NCBI RefSeq assembly: GCF_001305295.1
Contig: NZ_LJSI01000053.1
Coordinates: 744,001 to 808,000 of the forward strand
Length of the DNA: 64,000 nucleotides
Direction of reading: 5' to 3'
Source: Neptunomonas antarctica
Lineage (GTDB): Bacteria > Pseudomonadota > Gammaproteobacteria > Pseudomonadales > Balneatricaceae
This document shows, piece after piece, positions 17,114 through 26,906 of the stretch; within the stretch, counting starts at the first letter, position 1, and each line of letters begins with the position of its first letter. A program made the translations under genes and the position numbers. The notes beneath the pieces were generated by a model. That model saw only the letters and a program-made list of their open reading frames with translations, was not told where the DNA came from and ran no database searches.

Positions 17114-19096
17114 ATGTCAATGGTAATTAATTCCAACATCATGTCACTTACCGCTCAGCGTAACCTGACACTGTCTCAGAATGATCAGAATTCAGCGATG
17201 GAGCGTCTGACCAGTGGTAAGCGTATCAACTCAGCAGCCGATGATGCGGCGGGTCTCGCCATTTCTAACCGTATGACTTCTCAGATTCAGGGTCTAAACC
17301 AGGCGGTACGTAACGCTAACGATGGTGCGTCATTGATTCAGACAGCCGAAGGTGCGCTGGAAGAGTCTACCAACATCCTGCAGCGTATGCGTGAACTGTC
17401 TATACAGGCAGGTAACGGAACCTACTCCGATGGTGATCGTTCTAAAATGAACGCCGAAGTTAGTCAGCTGGTATCTGAGTTGGACCGTATCTCTGAAACC
17501 ACCAGCTTTAACGGCCAGAAAGTATTAGATGGATCTTTAGGTAGTGTTTCATTACAAGTAGGGTCTGAAGCGAACCAGACGATTGAAATGAAAATCGGCG
17601 CAATGGATTCTAAATCGCTGGGTATGGGTTCTACCAGTGCGGATGTGTTGGGTGGCAGTATCACGAAAGCGAATATTGACCTGTCCAATAATACAGTAAC
17701 GATTAATGGTCAATCGGTAATGGCTATCGGCGAAACCTATGACGGTGGTGCTGATAATCTGGGTGATTTAGTTGATGCAATTAACACTAATGTAAGTGGT
17801 GTTAGCGCATCTACTTATGCTGAGTCCACTGCATCTACAGCTGGAACCGGTGTTTTAGTTGAAGGTACAGACACATTCACTGTTACTTTAACTAAACTGG
17901 ATGGTACAGCCACAGCGGTCAGTGTTACCGGTACTGAAAATATGGATGAGCTGGTTGATAAACTCAACTCTGAAGGTGGTGGCAAGCTGAGCGCTTCTAT
18001 CACTGATGATGGCAAGTTGAATGTTAGTGCTGAAGGTGTTGAATCAATTGCATTTACAGATGTGGTAGCGGCAACGGGTACCATGGGTGATGTTGAAGCC
18101 TCAATTTCCCTGACTGCTGACAATGGTGATGATATTACCGTTGAACGTGGCTCTGCGGGTACGTCTGCTGATTTGACAGCGCTTGGCTTTCGTGAAAATA
18201 ATGTAGCTGGCGTGATTGAGGGAGCTACCTCCGACGGAGGTACGACAACTCTGGCGTCTGGTGATGTTACTATTAATGGTACGAAAGTAGGTGCCGGTGA
18301 AACTGGATCTCTGACTGATACATTAGCGGCAATCAACAAAGTGAGTGGTGATACCGGTGTAACCGCAACGGCTTTTACTTCTGTTGAAATTGACGCTAGT
18401 GCTTTTGATAGTACTGCGGCAGACGCTTTTGAAATCAATGGTACTGCAATTGCTTCGGGTGGTGCGACTTCAACTGCAGATGTTGTAACGGCTATAAATT
18501 TAAAAACAGCCGAAACGGGTGTTACAGCAACACTGTCGGGTACTAATCTGCGTTTGGAAGGCGATGTAGCAGGAATTAAAATCAACGATACCGATGCAGC
18601 CTCTACTGGTACATTAACTACTACTGATGCAATGTTCGGTACCTCACTGACTGCTTCAAACGGTGGTGGCGTTAAACTAACCTCTGACAGCGGCGCACCA
18701 ATCAGCGTTGATGTTACTGCTGATGGTGCATTGGCAACAGGCTTGTTAGATGCAAATACAACTGCTAACGGTAAGTTCGGTGCGGCAGTTAACAGCATCG
18801 ATATCTCTACCGCAGCCGGTGCGCAGAAAGCGATTGGTATTATCGATAATGCACTAGAGTCTATCAACTCAACGCGTGGTGATATGGGTGCGATCAGTAA
18901 CCGTCTGGACTTCACAGTAAACAACTTGTCGAGTGTGTCTGAGAATGCATCGGCTGCACGGTCACGTATCATGGATGCTGACTTCGCGGTTGAATCAGCT
19001 AACCTGAGTCGTGCACAGGTACTACAGCAGGCCGGTACTGCCATGTTGGCACAGGCTAACGCCGCGCCTCAGCAGGTACTGTCACTGCTTCAGTAA
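17114..19096 (+). CDS. fliC: Flagellin FliC
   Basis: The filament subunit. The N-terminal D0/D1 region ([55 protein letters not shown]) and the C-terminal region ([25 protein letters not shown], then QVLSLLQ) are highly conserved. Residues about 170-560 are a large, Thr/Ser/Gly/Asp-rich variable D2/D3 region with repeated beta-type motifs ([28 protein letters not shown]). 660 residues makes this a long flagellin, so the filament surface is probably decorated by extra domains. AGGAG lies 8 bases before the ATG. It is monocistronic between its sigma-28 promoters and a very strong terminator. Confidence 0.97.
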   Translation: MSMVINSNIMSLTAQRNLTLSQNDQNSAMERLTSGKRINSAADDAAGLAISNRMTSQIQGLNQAVRNANDGASLIQTAEGALEESTNILQRMRELSIQAGNGTYSDGDRSKMNAEVSQLVSELDRISETTSFNGQKVLDGSLGSVSLQVGSEANQTIEMKIGAMDSKSLGMGSTSADVLGGSITKANIDLSNNTVTINGQSVMAIGETYDGGADNLGDLVDAINTNVSGVSASTYAESTASTAGTGVLVEGTDTFTVTLTKLDGTATAVSVTGTENMDELVDKLNSEGGGKLSASITDDGKLNVSAEGVESIAFTDVVAATGTMGDVEASISLTADNGDDITVERGSAGTSADLTALGFRENNVAGVIEGATSDGGTTTLASGDVTINGTKVGAGETGSLTDTLAAINKVSGDTGVTATAFTSVEIDASAFDSTAADAFEINGTAIASGGATSTADVVTAINLKTAETGVTATLSGTNLRLEGDVAGIKINDTDAASTGTLTTTDAMFGTSLTASNGGGVKLTSDSGAPISVDVTADGALATGLLDANTTANGKFGAAVNSIDISTAAGAQKAIGIIDNALESINSTRGDMGAISNRLDFTVNNLSSVSENASAARSRIMDADFAVESANLSRAQVLQQAGTAMLAQANAAPQQVLSLLQ

Positions 19097-19142
19097 TAGA
19101 GCAATACAGTAATTGAGTTAGGGGTTAACTAACCAGCCAATG

Positions 19143-19176
19143 AAAATCCCTCACCACCGCTGGTGGGGGATTTTTT
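19143..19176 (+). terminator. Strong intrinsic terminator after fliC
   Basis: A 14-bp stem (AAAATCCCTCACCA with TGGTGGGGGATTTT, one G-T pair) with loop CCGC, followed by further T. The 3' arm overlaps a sigma-54 element for flaG. Confidence 0.92.
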
Positions 19177-19179
19177 GCT
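19164..19179 (+). promoter_or_regulatory. Candidate sigma-54 promoter of flaG-fliD-fliS
   Basis: TGGG, 7 bases, TTGCT, with GG and GC exactly ten bases apart. It is weaker than the flgB and flgF elements (TGGGGG instead of TGGCAC). It lies inside the 3' arm and T-run of the fliC terminator, 51 bases before flaG. A TATAAT at 19189 without a good -35 is an alternative. Confidence 0.5.
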
Positions 19180-19229
19180 TAGGGCCGGTATAATGAACAG
19201 GCATCAAAAGCCGGTTCAAGAGGTGTAAT

Positions 19230-19628
19230 ATGTCAGTTGAATCAATGAATGCCAGTAATGTAGCCGCCAGTGCTCAGATAACGCAGCAAGCGCCTGGGGC
19301 TCAACAAACAGGTGCCGCCAAAACCGAAAGTGTTAATCAAGCGGCACTTTCGCAAGTGGATCAATCACAGGCGGCTCAATCTGAAGAGCCATCACAAAAA
19401 ATGTCGACAGAAGAGGTACAGACCGCTGTGGATAAACTCAATGAGTTTATGCATAACGGCCAGCGTAACCTTAACTTCAGTATTGATAAAGATACCGACG
19501 ATATGGTGGTGAAGGTCATGGATACCGAAACGCAGGAAGTGATTCGTCAGTTTCCATCCGAAGAAACCATCAAACTGACTAAGCATATTGAAGGTATGCT
19601 GGGTTTGATATTTAATGACCATGCCTGA
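19230..19628 (+). CDS. flaG: FlaG family protein
   Basis: FlaG proteins are small cytoplasmic or filament-associated proteins encoded beside fliD in polar flagellates; loss often lengthens filaments. Residues 1-65 are low-complexity (Ala/Gln/Ser). Residues about 66-132 hold the conserved domain: TAVDKLNEFMHNGQRNLNFSIDKDTDDMVVKVMDTETQEVIRQFPSEE. 132 residues, typical. GAGGTG precedes the ATG. fliD follows after 33 bases. Confidence 0.92.
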   Translation: MSVESMNASNVAASAQITQQAPGAQQTGAAKTESVNQAALSQVDQSQAAQSEEPSQKMSTEEVQTAVDKLNEFMHNGQRNLNFSIDKDTDDMVVKVMDTETQEVIRQFPSEETIKLTKHIEGMLGLIFNDHA

Positions 19629-19661
19629 TTAGTTTTAAGACGTTCGTATAAGGAGAAGGTG

Positions 19662-21695
19662 ATGGATACCAGTATTATTTCCGCGTTGGGCGCCGGCTCA
19701 GGTATCGATACCACGAGTTTGGTTAAGTCGTTAGTTGAGGTAGAGAAAGCGCCGCAACAAGCGCGCCTGGACACTAAAACAGAGACATTGAATGCACAGA
19801 TTTCTGCTTATGGAACCTTAAAAAGCAGTTTGGCTGAGTTTCAGGCAATACTCGAACCGCTTTCCAAACCCGATACCTTTAATGCGCGTGCTGTCTCTTT
19901 TCCTGAAACCGATGTGATCAGCCCTAATGCTATTGCGGCGAATGCGCAGGCGGGTACGTACCAGATAGAAGTGCATGAGGTTGCTCAGGCGCAGGCGTTA
20001 GCCGTGAATACCGCCTATGCCGATAAAAATGAAAGTGTCGGCTCTTCGGGTAATCTAACCATTCGCTTAGGTAGCTGGGCGTACGATGTCGGTAATAACC
20101 CGACATCGTTTGCCGAGAATGAAAGCCAAACAGCGCTGGTATTGGAGATTGCCGCCGATGACTCGATACAGGATATCGCCGACAAAATTAATGCTGCTGA
20201 ATCCGACGTACAGGCGTCTGTGCTGTTGGTTGACGGTCAATACCAGTTAATGATCTCCGCACCCTCGGGGGCGAATAATGCGCTGGAAATTACGGGCGAT
20301 GACCCTAGTCTGGATATTTTCGCATTCAATGCTACTAACTACGCCGGTGTTACGGAAACCCAGCAGGCCCAGGATTCAGAGATAAAAATTAATGGTTTAA
20401 CGGTTTTTCGTGAATCCAATGAGATTAACGATGTTATTGAGGGGCTAACGTTTAATATTAACAAAGCCAGCCCCGATGAAAAATTTACCTTTACTATCTC
20501 TGAAGATAAGGACACCGCTGAACAGTCGGTTCGTGATTTTGTGGACGCTTATAACACGCTATACGACACCGCTAAATCGTTAACGGGCACCAGCACCGAC
20601 GCCGAAACCAATATCTCGACCCGCGGGGAGTTGGCAACCGACAGCTTGGCAAAAAGTGTTATGTCACGCATACGCCAAATGGTGGGCACTGCCGTACCGG
20701 GGGTGAGTGATTTTAATAGCTTATCGATGGTAGGTATCCGTACTCAGTTGGATGGCAAGCTAGAGATTAATGAAACTGATTTCACAGCGGCGGTTAAAGA
20801 TAATTTTGATAAGATAGGCGCGTTGTTTTCACCGCAAACCTCCTCGTCAACCAGCGACGTTGATGTCAGTATCGGTAGTTATGCCTCGAAAACAGTATCA
20901 GGTGTGTATTCCGGATCCATTACCACTGCACCCGCTAAAGGTTCGGTCATCAGTGATACGGCATTTGTTGCTTTTAATACGTCTGATACTCCCGCTGGAG
21001 ATTTTACATTCAGTATTGATGTGAATGGTACCTCCTCAGGCGAATTGACCTTGGTCGGCGACTTTACTACGCAGGATGAGCTGCGCTCTGCGCTGCAAGC
21101 ATTGATCAATAATGATGATACGTTAAAAGCCTCCGGGGCCTTGGTGGATGTGGGGGTGGAGCCGGGTGGAGAGATTACACTTTCATCACGTCAATTTGGT
21201 AGCTCTTCACAGGTATCGCTAACGGCTAACGGTACTGAGTTTGCTACGGCTACGGGACTATCAACAGCGTCTGTCTCTACCAATGGTCACGATGTGGCGG
21301 GTACTATTAATGGCGAGGCGGCATTTGGCGCGGGTGAGGTGCTGTTACCTTCCATCGATACTGATCCCTACGGGCTTAACCTGAGTGTAAAACAAGGTGC
21401 TACCCTTGGTGACTTCAGCTTCACATTTTCGCAAGGCTTTGCCGGCGAGTTGTCTCAGTTGATCGATTCGTTTCTGTCGTCTTCGGGCTCGATAAAGAGC
21501 CGTGAAACCAGTATTAATAATCAGCTGGATGGCATTGTAGACTCCCAGGAAACGCTTGACCGTAAAATGACAAAATATGAAACTCGTCTTTCTGTACAGT
21601 TTCTGGCGATGGAAAGGATTGTGGCTAGCTTTAAAACCACCAGTGATTCCTTAACCGGAATTGTTGATCGGTTACCGTTTACTGCTAGCAATTAG
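19662..21695 (+). CDS. fliD: Filament cap protein FliD (HAP2)
   Basis: FliD caps the filament tip and guides flagellin folding. The N-terminus (ALGAGSGIDTTSLVKSLVEVEKAP) and C-terminal helices (TSINNQLDGIVDSQETLDRKMTKYETRLSVQFLAMERIVASFK) are diagnostic, with a long beta-rich centre. The ATG at 19662 is chosen over the GTG one codon earlier because AGGAG lies 6 bases upstream of it. 677 residues, longer than the enteric protein (about 470) because of extra central domains, matching the long flagellin. Confidence 0.94.
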   Translation: MDTSIISALGAGSGIDTTSLVKSLVEVEKAPQQARLDTKTETLNAQISAYGTLKSSLAEFQAILEPLSKPDTFNARAVSFPETDVISPNAIAANAQAGTYQIEVHEVAQAQALAVNTAYADKNESVGSSGNLTIRLGSWAYDVGNNPTSFAENESQTALVLEIAADDSIQDIADKINAAESDVQASVLLVDGQYQLMISAPSGANNALEITGDDPSLDIFAFNATNYAGVTETQQAQDSEIKINGLTVFRESNEINDVIEGLTFNINKASPDEKFTFTISEDKDTAEQSVRDFVDAYNTLYDTAKSLTGTSTDAETNISTRGELATDSLAKSVMSRIRQMVGTAVPGVSDFNSLSMVGIRTQLDGKLEINETDFTAAVKDNFDKIGALFSPQTSSSTSDVDVSIGSYASKTVSGVYSGSITTAPAKGSVISDTAFVAFNTSDTPAGDFTFSIDVNGTSSGELTLVGDFTTQDELRSALQALINNDDTLKASGALVDVGVEPGGEITLSSRQFGSSSQVSLTANGTEFATATGLSTASVSTNGHDVAGTINGEAAFGAGEVLLPSIDTDPYGLNLSVKQGATLGDFSFTFSQGFAGELSQLIDSFLSSSGSIKSRETSINNQLDGIVDSQETLDRKMTKYETRLSVQFLAMERIVASFKTTSDSLTGIVDRLPFTASN

Positions 21696-21756
21696 ATTTT
21701 TGATTTATAATAATTTCACATGTGTTTATATCAGCTACGCTTTGGAGTGAGTGAAA

Positions 21757-22146
21757 ATGAGTATTAACCTGAATGCCATGAAACAGTATAAAAGCGTAGA
21801 TCTACGCGCGACTGTTGCTACCGCTTCACCTAAAGAATTAATCTCCATGCTGGTGGACGGAGCATTAATGGCTATGGCAAAAGCTAAGGGTGCGATTGAA
21901 CGTAAAGATATCAGTACGCGTACTGAACAGCTGAATAAAGCTAATGATATTATTTTGGGCTTGAAAGATTTTTTAGATCACGACAAAGGCGGAGAAGTGG
22001 CCAGTAATCTTGATGCATTATATGACTACATGGTCCGTACGTTAATGCAGGCCAACCGCAGTAATGATGCTGTAAAAGTGCAGGAGGTGATGAACCTGAT
22101 GCTGCAGATCAAGTCTGGCTGGAATGCGATGGAAGTTCCTGTTTAA
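21757..22146 (+). CDS. fliS: Flagellin export chaperone FliS
   Basis: FliS binds the flagellin C-terminus to prevent premature polymerisation. The four-helix protein contains KQYKSVDLRATVATASPKELISMLVDGALMAMAKAKGAIE and a C-terminal LMQANRSNDAVKVQEVMNLMLQIKSGWNAM. 129 residues. The ATG at 21757 has GGAG at optimal distance; a GTG two codons earlier is too close to it. No fliT follows; the cluster passes to fleQ after 394 bases. Confidence 0.95.
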   Translation: MSINLNAMKQYKSVDLRATVATASPKELISMLVDGALMAMAKAKGAIERKDISTRTEQLNKANDIILGLKDFLDHDKGGEVASNLDALYDYMVRTLMQANRSNDAVKVQEVMNLMLQIKSGWNAMEVPV

Positions 22147-22540
22147 GTGCCTATTTAAGTACCTGGCTAATTCTAATACAGCACTTGGTTAAACAGTGTC
22201 TGGTTAGTTTTTTAATCACCGCTTTTAGTCGGTGAGCGGTAGTGAGGAAAGACAGTTCATAGCCATCCTTTATAACTATGATCCATAACGTACAGCTAGC
22301 TATAACGCTTTTAGGGAAACTTAAAGGCGTTTTTTTATGGAAGTTTTTATAAAACCCTATAGGTAAATATAAGTGTCGCTAAGGGACGTATGGTTGATTA
22401 AGTGTCGATTTTGCCGTGATTCATAATTCGCCAATTTTTTGGCATTATTATTATAAACCCGTTTATCTCCTTGTTTATCTGCTTTGCTCTGCTAGACTGT
22501 CAAAAAAATGACATAACCAATAACATATATTTAGTGGCTT
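22147..22540. other. Intergenic region fliS-fleQ with a terminator and the fleQ promoter region
   Basis: 394 bases without a coding sequence. The left part repeats short TTTAAGT(A/G)CCT-like motifs just after the fliS stop. A terminator lies at 22304-22337. The remaining 200 AT-rich bases should contain the fleQ promoter, but I see no convincing sigma-54 or sigma-28 element, consistent with fleQ being the top of the cascade and read by housekeeping sigma. Confidence 0.5.
22304..22337 (+). terminator. Intrinsic terminator after fliS
   Basis: AACGCTTTTA pairs with TTAAAGGCGTT (10 bp including one G-T pair) around a GGGAAAC-type loop, followed by seven T. Confidence 0.75.
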
Positions 22541-24070
22541 ATGAACTCACCTTCTCAGATGAATGTCCTGCTTGTTGATGATGATGATCAGCGGCGTCAA
22601 TCAGTTAGTACTATCTTTAGTTTTCTTGGCGTGGCGCATCAAATGATGACGTTTGTTGAGTGGTTTCAGAATAACCATGTGCGTGCAGATCTGAGCGCGG
22701 CTTTTATCGGACGCTGTTCGCTGCCGGTATCACTGGAAAAACTGATTACGTCATTTCGGCAGGACGAAACTCAAACTTCGCTGTGTTTGCTGGAACCCTG
22801 GGATGATGTTGAGCAACTGAGTGAACGTTCACGTGCGCAGTTATTAAGGGTGTTAGATGGCCCGTTGACCGAGCATGTGTTGATGGATCTGTTGCATGAA
22901 GCGCAAGTGATAAGAGCGGGGCAGCCGTCGACTCTCGCTAAAAAAACACTGTTTCCTTTATTAATCGGGCAGAGCCCGACCATGCATAGTCTGAAAAAAA
23001 CCATGGTTCGTGTGGTTGATCGTGATGTGAATGTGTTGATTACGGGTGAGTCCGGTACCGGTAAAGAGTTGATTGCCAGAAGCTTGCATGATTATTCCAA
23101 AAGAGCAAAAGGGCCTTTTGTGCCGGTCAACTGTGGCGCTATTGCTCCGGAATTATTGGAAAGTGAATTATTCGGACATGAGAAGGGTGCCTTCACTGGC
23201 GCTATCAATGCGCGCGCCGGACGTTTTGAAATGGCAGATGGTGGTACGTTGTTTCTTGACGAAGTGGGTGATATGCCCTTGGCTATGCAGGTTAAGTTGC
23301 TGAGAGTGCTTCAAGAGCGTTGTTTTGAGCGTGTGGGTGGTAATAAAACGATTGATGTGAATGTCCGTATTATTGCAGCCACGCATAAAAATCTGGAAGA
23401 GATGATTGTCTGTGGCTCTTTTAGGGAAGATCTTTACTATCGCCTGAATGTGTATCCGATCGAAACACCTCCTCTTCGTGATAGAAAGGACGATGTGGTC
23501 ATGCTGCTGCACACACTCGCGAAACGTGCAGAAAAGCAAGGCTTAGGTCGTTTGCGATTTCACGCGTCGGCACTGGATTCATTACAGCGGCATCCGTGGC
23601 CTGGCAATGTACGTGAGTTATCTAACCTGATTGAACGTTTGGCGATTATGCATCCGGATGGCGTTATTGGGGTATCTGAATTACCCGCGAAATGCCGTCA
23701 CATCTCAGAACCTGAACCTACTCGATATCAGGCGCAAAATTCGTTTTATCTGGATTCTGATACTGTGTCTGAGAGCTTATCTGCTAAGGAGCGAATCGAT
23801 CAGACGGGGGGGCTTAAAGATAGCCCGGTTGATGATCCGGATGCCCAGATGGTTTTTTCCGACTCCAATAGTCATATGTTGCCAATGGTGCCTGATGAAG
23901 GCATGGATCTGAAACAGTATATGGAATCTATAGAGCAATCATTAATTGCTGAAGCGTTGGACAAAACCGGTTTTGTAGTAGCGCGGGCAGCCGAATTATT
24001 AACCATCAGGAGAACAACTCTTGTTGAAAAAATGCGCAAGTATGGTATCCAGCGGTTGTCGGAATCATGA
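22541..24070 (+). CDS. fleQ: Flagellar master regulator FleQ (sigma-54 activator)
   Basis: FleQ/FlrA heads the polar flagellar hierarchy and activates sigma-54 promoters. Residues 1-120 are a degenerate receiver ([10 protein letters not shown]) in which the position expected for the phospho-acceptor lacks Asp (LSAAFIGRC), as in FleQ. Residues about 140-380 are the AAA+ domain with Walker A GESGTGKE (169-176), the sigma-54-contacting GAFTGA (216-221) and Walker B GTLFLDE (235-241). The C-terminal Fis-type HTH is [27 protein letters not shown]. 509 residues. In Pseudomonas, FleQ binds c-di-GMP and FleN; fleN is at 55.6 kb here. fleS overlaps its end by 4 bases. Confidence 0.93.
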   Translation: MNSPSQMNVLLVDDDDQRRQSVSTIFSFLGVAHQMMTFVEWFQNNHVRADLSAAFIGRCSLPVSLEKLITSFRQDETQTSLCLLEPWDDVEQLSERSRAQLLRVLDGPLTEHVLMDLLHEAQVIRAGQPSTLAKKTLFPLLIGQSPTMHSLKKTMVRVVDRDVNVLITGESGTGKELIARSLHDYSKRAKGPFVPVNCGAIAPELLESELFGHEKGAFTGAINARAGRFEMADGGTLFLDEVGDMPLAMQVKLLRVLQERCFERVGGNKTIDVNVRIIAATHKNLEEMIVCGSFREDLYYRLNVYPIETPPLRDRKDDVVMLLHTLAKRAEKQGLGRLRFHASALDSLQRHPWPGNVRELSNLIERLAIMHPDGVIGVSELPAKCRHISEPEPTRYQAQNSFYLDSDTVSESLSAKERIDQTGGLKDSPVDDPDAQMVFSDSNSHMLPMVPDEGMDLKQYMESIEQSLIAEALDKTGFVVARAAELLTIRRTTLVEKMRKYGIQRLSES

Positions 24071-25197
24071 GTGAAATAGAGCGCCTTAAATGTTCGTTAG
24101 CTGAGACTCAGCAGGCGCTGCTGGAAACACAGCAAGAGCTTGAAAGAATCAAGTGTGTACGCGATAGGGAAATGGCACATGGGGATTTACTTGCGGTACG
24201 TATGCGTCAATTACTTGACTTGTTGCCGGCAGGCGTGATCCTCATTGATAAGCAGGGTTTAGTCTCTGAATGTAATCCCGCCGCAGAAGATTTGCTGGGT
24301 GAGCCTTTACGGGGTGAGCTTTGGATGCGAGTGATTCAGCGCAGTTTTGCTCCGCAAAATGATGATGGCCATGAAATCTCATTAAAAGATGGCAGGCGCG
24401 TCAGTATATTGACACGTGCAATGGCTGATGAGCCAGGGCAGGTGGTGTTGTTAACTGACCAGACAGGAACTCGGTTGCTACAGTCCCGTTTGTCGCAATA
24501 TCAGCGTCTTTCCGAAATGGGTCGAATGATGGCCTCACTGGCGCATCAGATCAGGACGCCACTGTCTGCTGCGTTACTTTATGCCAGTCATTTGGGTGCC
24601 GATAATATTACCGATCCGCAACGCAAAAAATTTGCCTTAAAAGTGAAATCCCGATTACTGCATCTGGAACATCAGGTGCAGGATATGCTGCTCTTCGCCC
24701 GCGGTGAAACTAAACTGGACGACAGGGTTTCTATCGAACAACTCTTTCAGGCGATTGACGATGTACTGGATGTACCTTTAGCGCAGTATGACGCAGATTG
24801 TGAGTTGGAAAATCTGGCCGCTGGATATTGGCTGCAATGTAATCAGGAAACCTTAATCGGTGCTATCCTTAATCTGGTTAATAACGCCTTGCAGGCAGCA
24901 GGAAATGACAAGCCTTTACGTATTGTGGCGTCTGTTGACGGAAAAAATATTATGTTGCGGGTGATTGATGCAGGACCTGGTATGGATTCAGCTACGATAA
25001 AACGTGCGCTGGAGCCTTTTTTTACTACAAAATCTCACGGTACGGGTTTAGGACTTGCTGTGGCTCAGGTTGTCGCGAAAGCTCATCATGGTGAGTTCTC
25101 GCTGTTTTCATACCCTGAAAGTGGCACGATTGCACAGTTCTGTTTGCCATTTATAGACAATTTAACGGCAGCTCCCTTAATGACCGATCCGTTATAG
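24067..25197 (+). CDS. fleS: Flagellar sensor histidine kinase FleS/FlrB
   Basis: A soluble sensor kinase that phosphorylates FleR to switch on hook and late basal-body genes. The N-terminal coiled coil (residues 1-40) is followed by a PAS domain (about 45-140, LLPAGVILIDKQGLVSECNPAAEDLLG), the phospho-accepting His160 in SLAHQIRTPLSAAL and an HATPase with NLVNNALQAAG and GTGLGLAVAQVVAKAHHG. No membrane segment is seen. 376 residues. It overlaps fleQ by 4 bases (ATGA), and fleR follows after 115 bases. Confidence 0.93.
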   Translation: MSEIERLKCSLAETQQALLETQQELERIKCVRDREMAHGDLLAVRMRQLLDLLPAGVILIDKQGLVSECNPAAEDLLGEPLRGELWMRVIQRSFAPQNDDGHEISLKDGRRVSILTRAMADEPGQVVLLTDQTGTRLLQSRLSQYQRLSEMGRMMASLAHQIRTPLSAALLYASHLGADNITDPQRKKFALKVKSRLLHLEHQVQDMLLFARGETKLDDRVSIEQLFQAIDDVLDVPLAQYDADCELENLAAGYWLQCNQETLIGAILNLVNNALQAAGNDKPLRIVASVDGKNIMLRVIDAGPGMDSATIKRALEPFFTTKSHGTGLGLAVAQVVAKAHHGEFSLFSYPESGTIAQFCLPFIDNLTAAPLMTDPL

Positions 25198-25312
25198 GAT
25201 TAATAACAAGCCCGCCATAGTGCTGGTGTCAGATGCACTTATAGCCTTATTTGAAAATCTCTTATAGCTGTATTTTTAGAACTAATAATAGAACAACAAT
25301 AGGAAGCGAATA

Positions 25313-26689
25313 ATGTCGTTAACAGTACTGGTTGTTGAGGATGACTTTGGCCTGAGAGAAGCGTTGGTTGACACCCTTGAATTAGCCGGGATGAATGCGA
25401 TTGAGGCGGAAGATGGTGAGTCAGCTATTTTACGTTTAAAAGACAGTGCTGTGGATATGGTTGTGTCGGATATCAATATGCCAGGTATTAATGGGCATGT
25501 ATTGCTGGATTATGTAAGGCAGCAGTTTCCCGGAATACCAATGTTATTGATGACGGCTTTTGGGCAAGTTGATAAGGCGGTTGATGCGATTCGCAAAGGG
25601 GCGGTAGATTATTTGCTTAAGCCGTTTGAGCCAAGTGTGCTTATCAATACTATTAATCAGTACGCGTGCGGACTCTCAAAAGCTTCCATCGAACCGGTCG
25701 CGGAAGATATCAGTAGTCAGCAATTGCTGCAGTTGGCGCGCCGTGTTGCGGTCACCAGTTCAACGGTGTTGATTACCGGTGAGTCAGGCACGGGAAAAGA
25801 GGTGCTGGCTCGTTATATCCATGAGCATTCAGAGCGTGTGGCAGAGCCGTTCATTGCTATTAACTGTGCGGCGATTCCAGAGAATATGCTGGAGGCGATG
25901 TTATTCGGGCATGAGAAGGGTGCATTTACCGGTGCGATTGCCAGTCAGCCGGGTAAATTTGAGCAAGCGAATGGTGGCACCTTGTTGCTTGATGAAGTTA
26001 CTGAGATGGATCTTAGCTTGCAAGCCAAGTTGCTTCGGGTTCTACAGGAGCAGGAAGTCGAAAGGGTTGGCGGACGTAGCACGATTAAGCTGGATGTGCG
26101 GGTTTTGGCGACCACTAACCGGCAGCTGGAGAGTGCGGTAGCAGAGGGAAAGTTCAGAGAAGATCTGTATTATCGGCTTAATGTTTTTCCGCTGCAGTGG
26201 CAGCCTCTGCGTGAGCGCAGAGCAGATATTGTACCGCTCGCTAAAGGCTTATTAGAGAAGCATTGTCAGAAAATGAAACGTGAGCGAGCGTTTCTGAGCG
26301 CGGATACTGAAATCGCATTATCGCAACACAGTTGGCCGGGTAATGTACGGGAACTGGATAATGTGATTCAGCGTGCGTTGATTCTGCAACCGGGCAATCT
26401 CATCATGCCGGTCGATCTGCATATGATGTCGGGTGCGATTCCTTTACAGGAAAGCCTGTCGCTCAGCGTTACAGCAGAAACTGCGCTGTCGGAAGCGGAT
26501 GAGGTCGGCAAATTAGGCAGTGATTTACGTCAGCACGAATTTCAGTTAATTATAGATGCATTAAAAACAGCAGGGGGTAGCCGTAAAGAAGCGGCGGAGC
26601 GATTGGCGATCAGCCCTAGGACGTTACGCTATAAGTTGGCAAAAATACGCGAGTCGGGTATCGAGTTGGACAAATTGTTGGCAAAGTAA
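25313..26689 (+). CDS. fleR: Sigma-54 response regulator FleR/FlrC
   Basis: Activates class-III flagellar promoters when phosphorylated by FleS. The receiver (residues 1-115) has intact acidic residues and the acceptor Asp53 in VVSDINMPG. The AAA+ domain has Walker A GESGTGKE (about 156-163), GAFTGA (203-208) and GTLLLDE. The Fis-type HTH at the C-terminus reads TAGGSRKEAAERLAISPRTLRYKLAKI. 458 residues, full length. In many polar flagellates fliE follows next; here an acetate module of about 12 kb intervenes. Confidence 0.94.
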   Translation: MSLTVLVVEDDFGLREALVDTLELAGMNAIEAEDGESAILRLKDSAVDMVVSDINMPGINGHVLLDYVRQQFPGIPMLLMTAFGQVDKAVDAIRKGAVDYLLKPFEPSVLINTINQYACGLSKASIEPVAEDISSQQLLQLARRVAVTSSTVLITGESGTGKEVLARYIHEHSERVAEPFIAINCAAIPENMLEAMLFGHEKGAFTGAIASQPGKFEQANGGTLLLDEVTEMDLSLQAKLLRVLQEQEVERVGGRSTIKLDVRVLATTNRQLESAVAEGKFREDLYYRLNVFPLQWQPLRERRADIVPLAKGLLEKHCQKMKRERAFLSADTEIALSQHSWPGNVRELDNVIQRALILQPGNLIMPVDLHMMSGAIPLQESLSLSVTAETALSEADEVGKLGSDLRQHEFQLIIDALKTAGGSRKEAAERLAISPRTLRYKLAKIRESGIELDKLLAK

Positions 26690-26764
26690 GTGTTAAATAT
26701 AAAATAAAATAAATCATATAAATCAAAAGGTTGTGTTTTTGTTAGACTATTGAAGTAGCTTAGA

Positions 26765-26778
26765 TATACCAATGTCTA
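26765..26778. promoter_or_regulatory. Candidate CrbR operator upstream of acs
   Basis: TATACCAATGTCTA, a near-palindrome of the form TATAC-N4-GT(A/C)TA, 26 bases upstream of a TATAAA -10-like box (26804-26809). A closely matching 14-mer (11 of 14) lies upstream of the symporter operon at 33746. Assignment to CrbR is inference from the shared regulon. Confidence 0.35.
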
Positions 26779-26906
26779 ATTCAGAGAGGTGGCTTCGGTT
26801 GGGTATAAAACTACTTTATATCTGCCAGTCTTCTCCTTTGAAAAAATAATAATAATTAGCAGACTAGCGTTCACATAATTAAAACAAGCAAGCTAAGGGC
26901 ATTTTC

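Noticed and set aside
17815-19044. A 409-codon open frame antisense to the flagellin variable region
   Set aside because: It mirrors the Thr/Ser/Ala-rich codon pattern of fliC on the opposite strand, has no ribosome binding site, and encodes a low-complexity Ala/Val/Ser/Pro sequence without domains.
22650-22760. fleQ receiver as a true phospho-receiver
   Set aside because: The acceptor Asp is missing at the expected position, as in FleQ, so phosphorylation is not expected.
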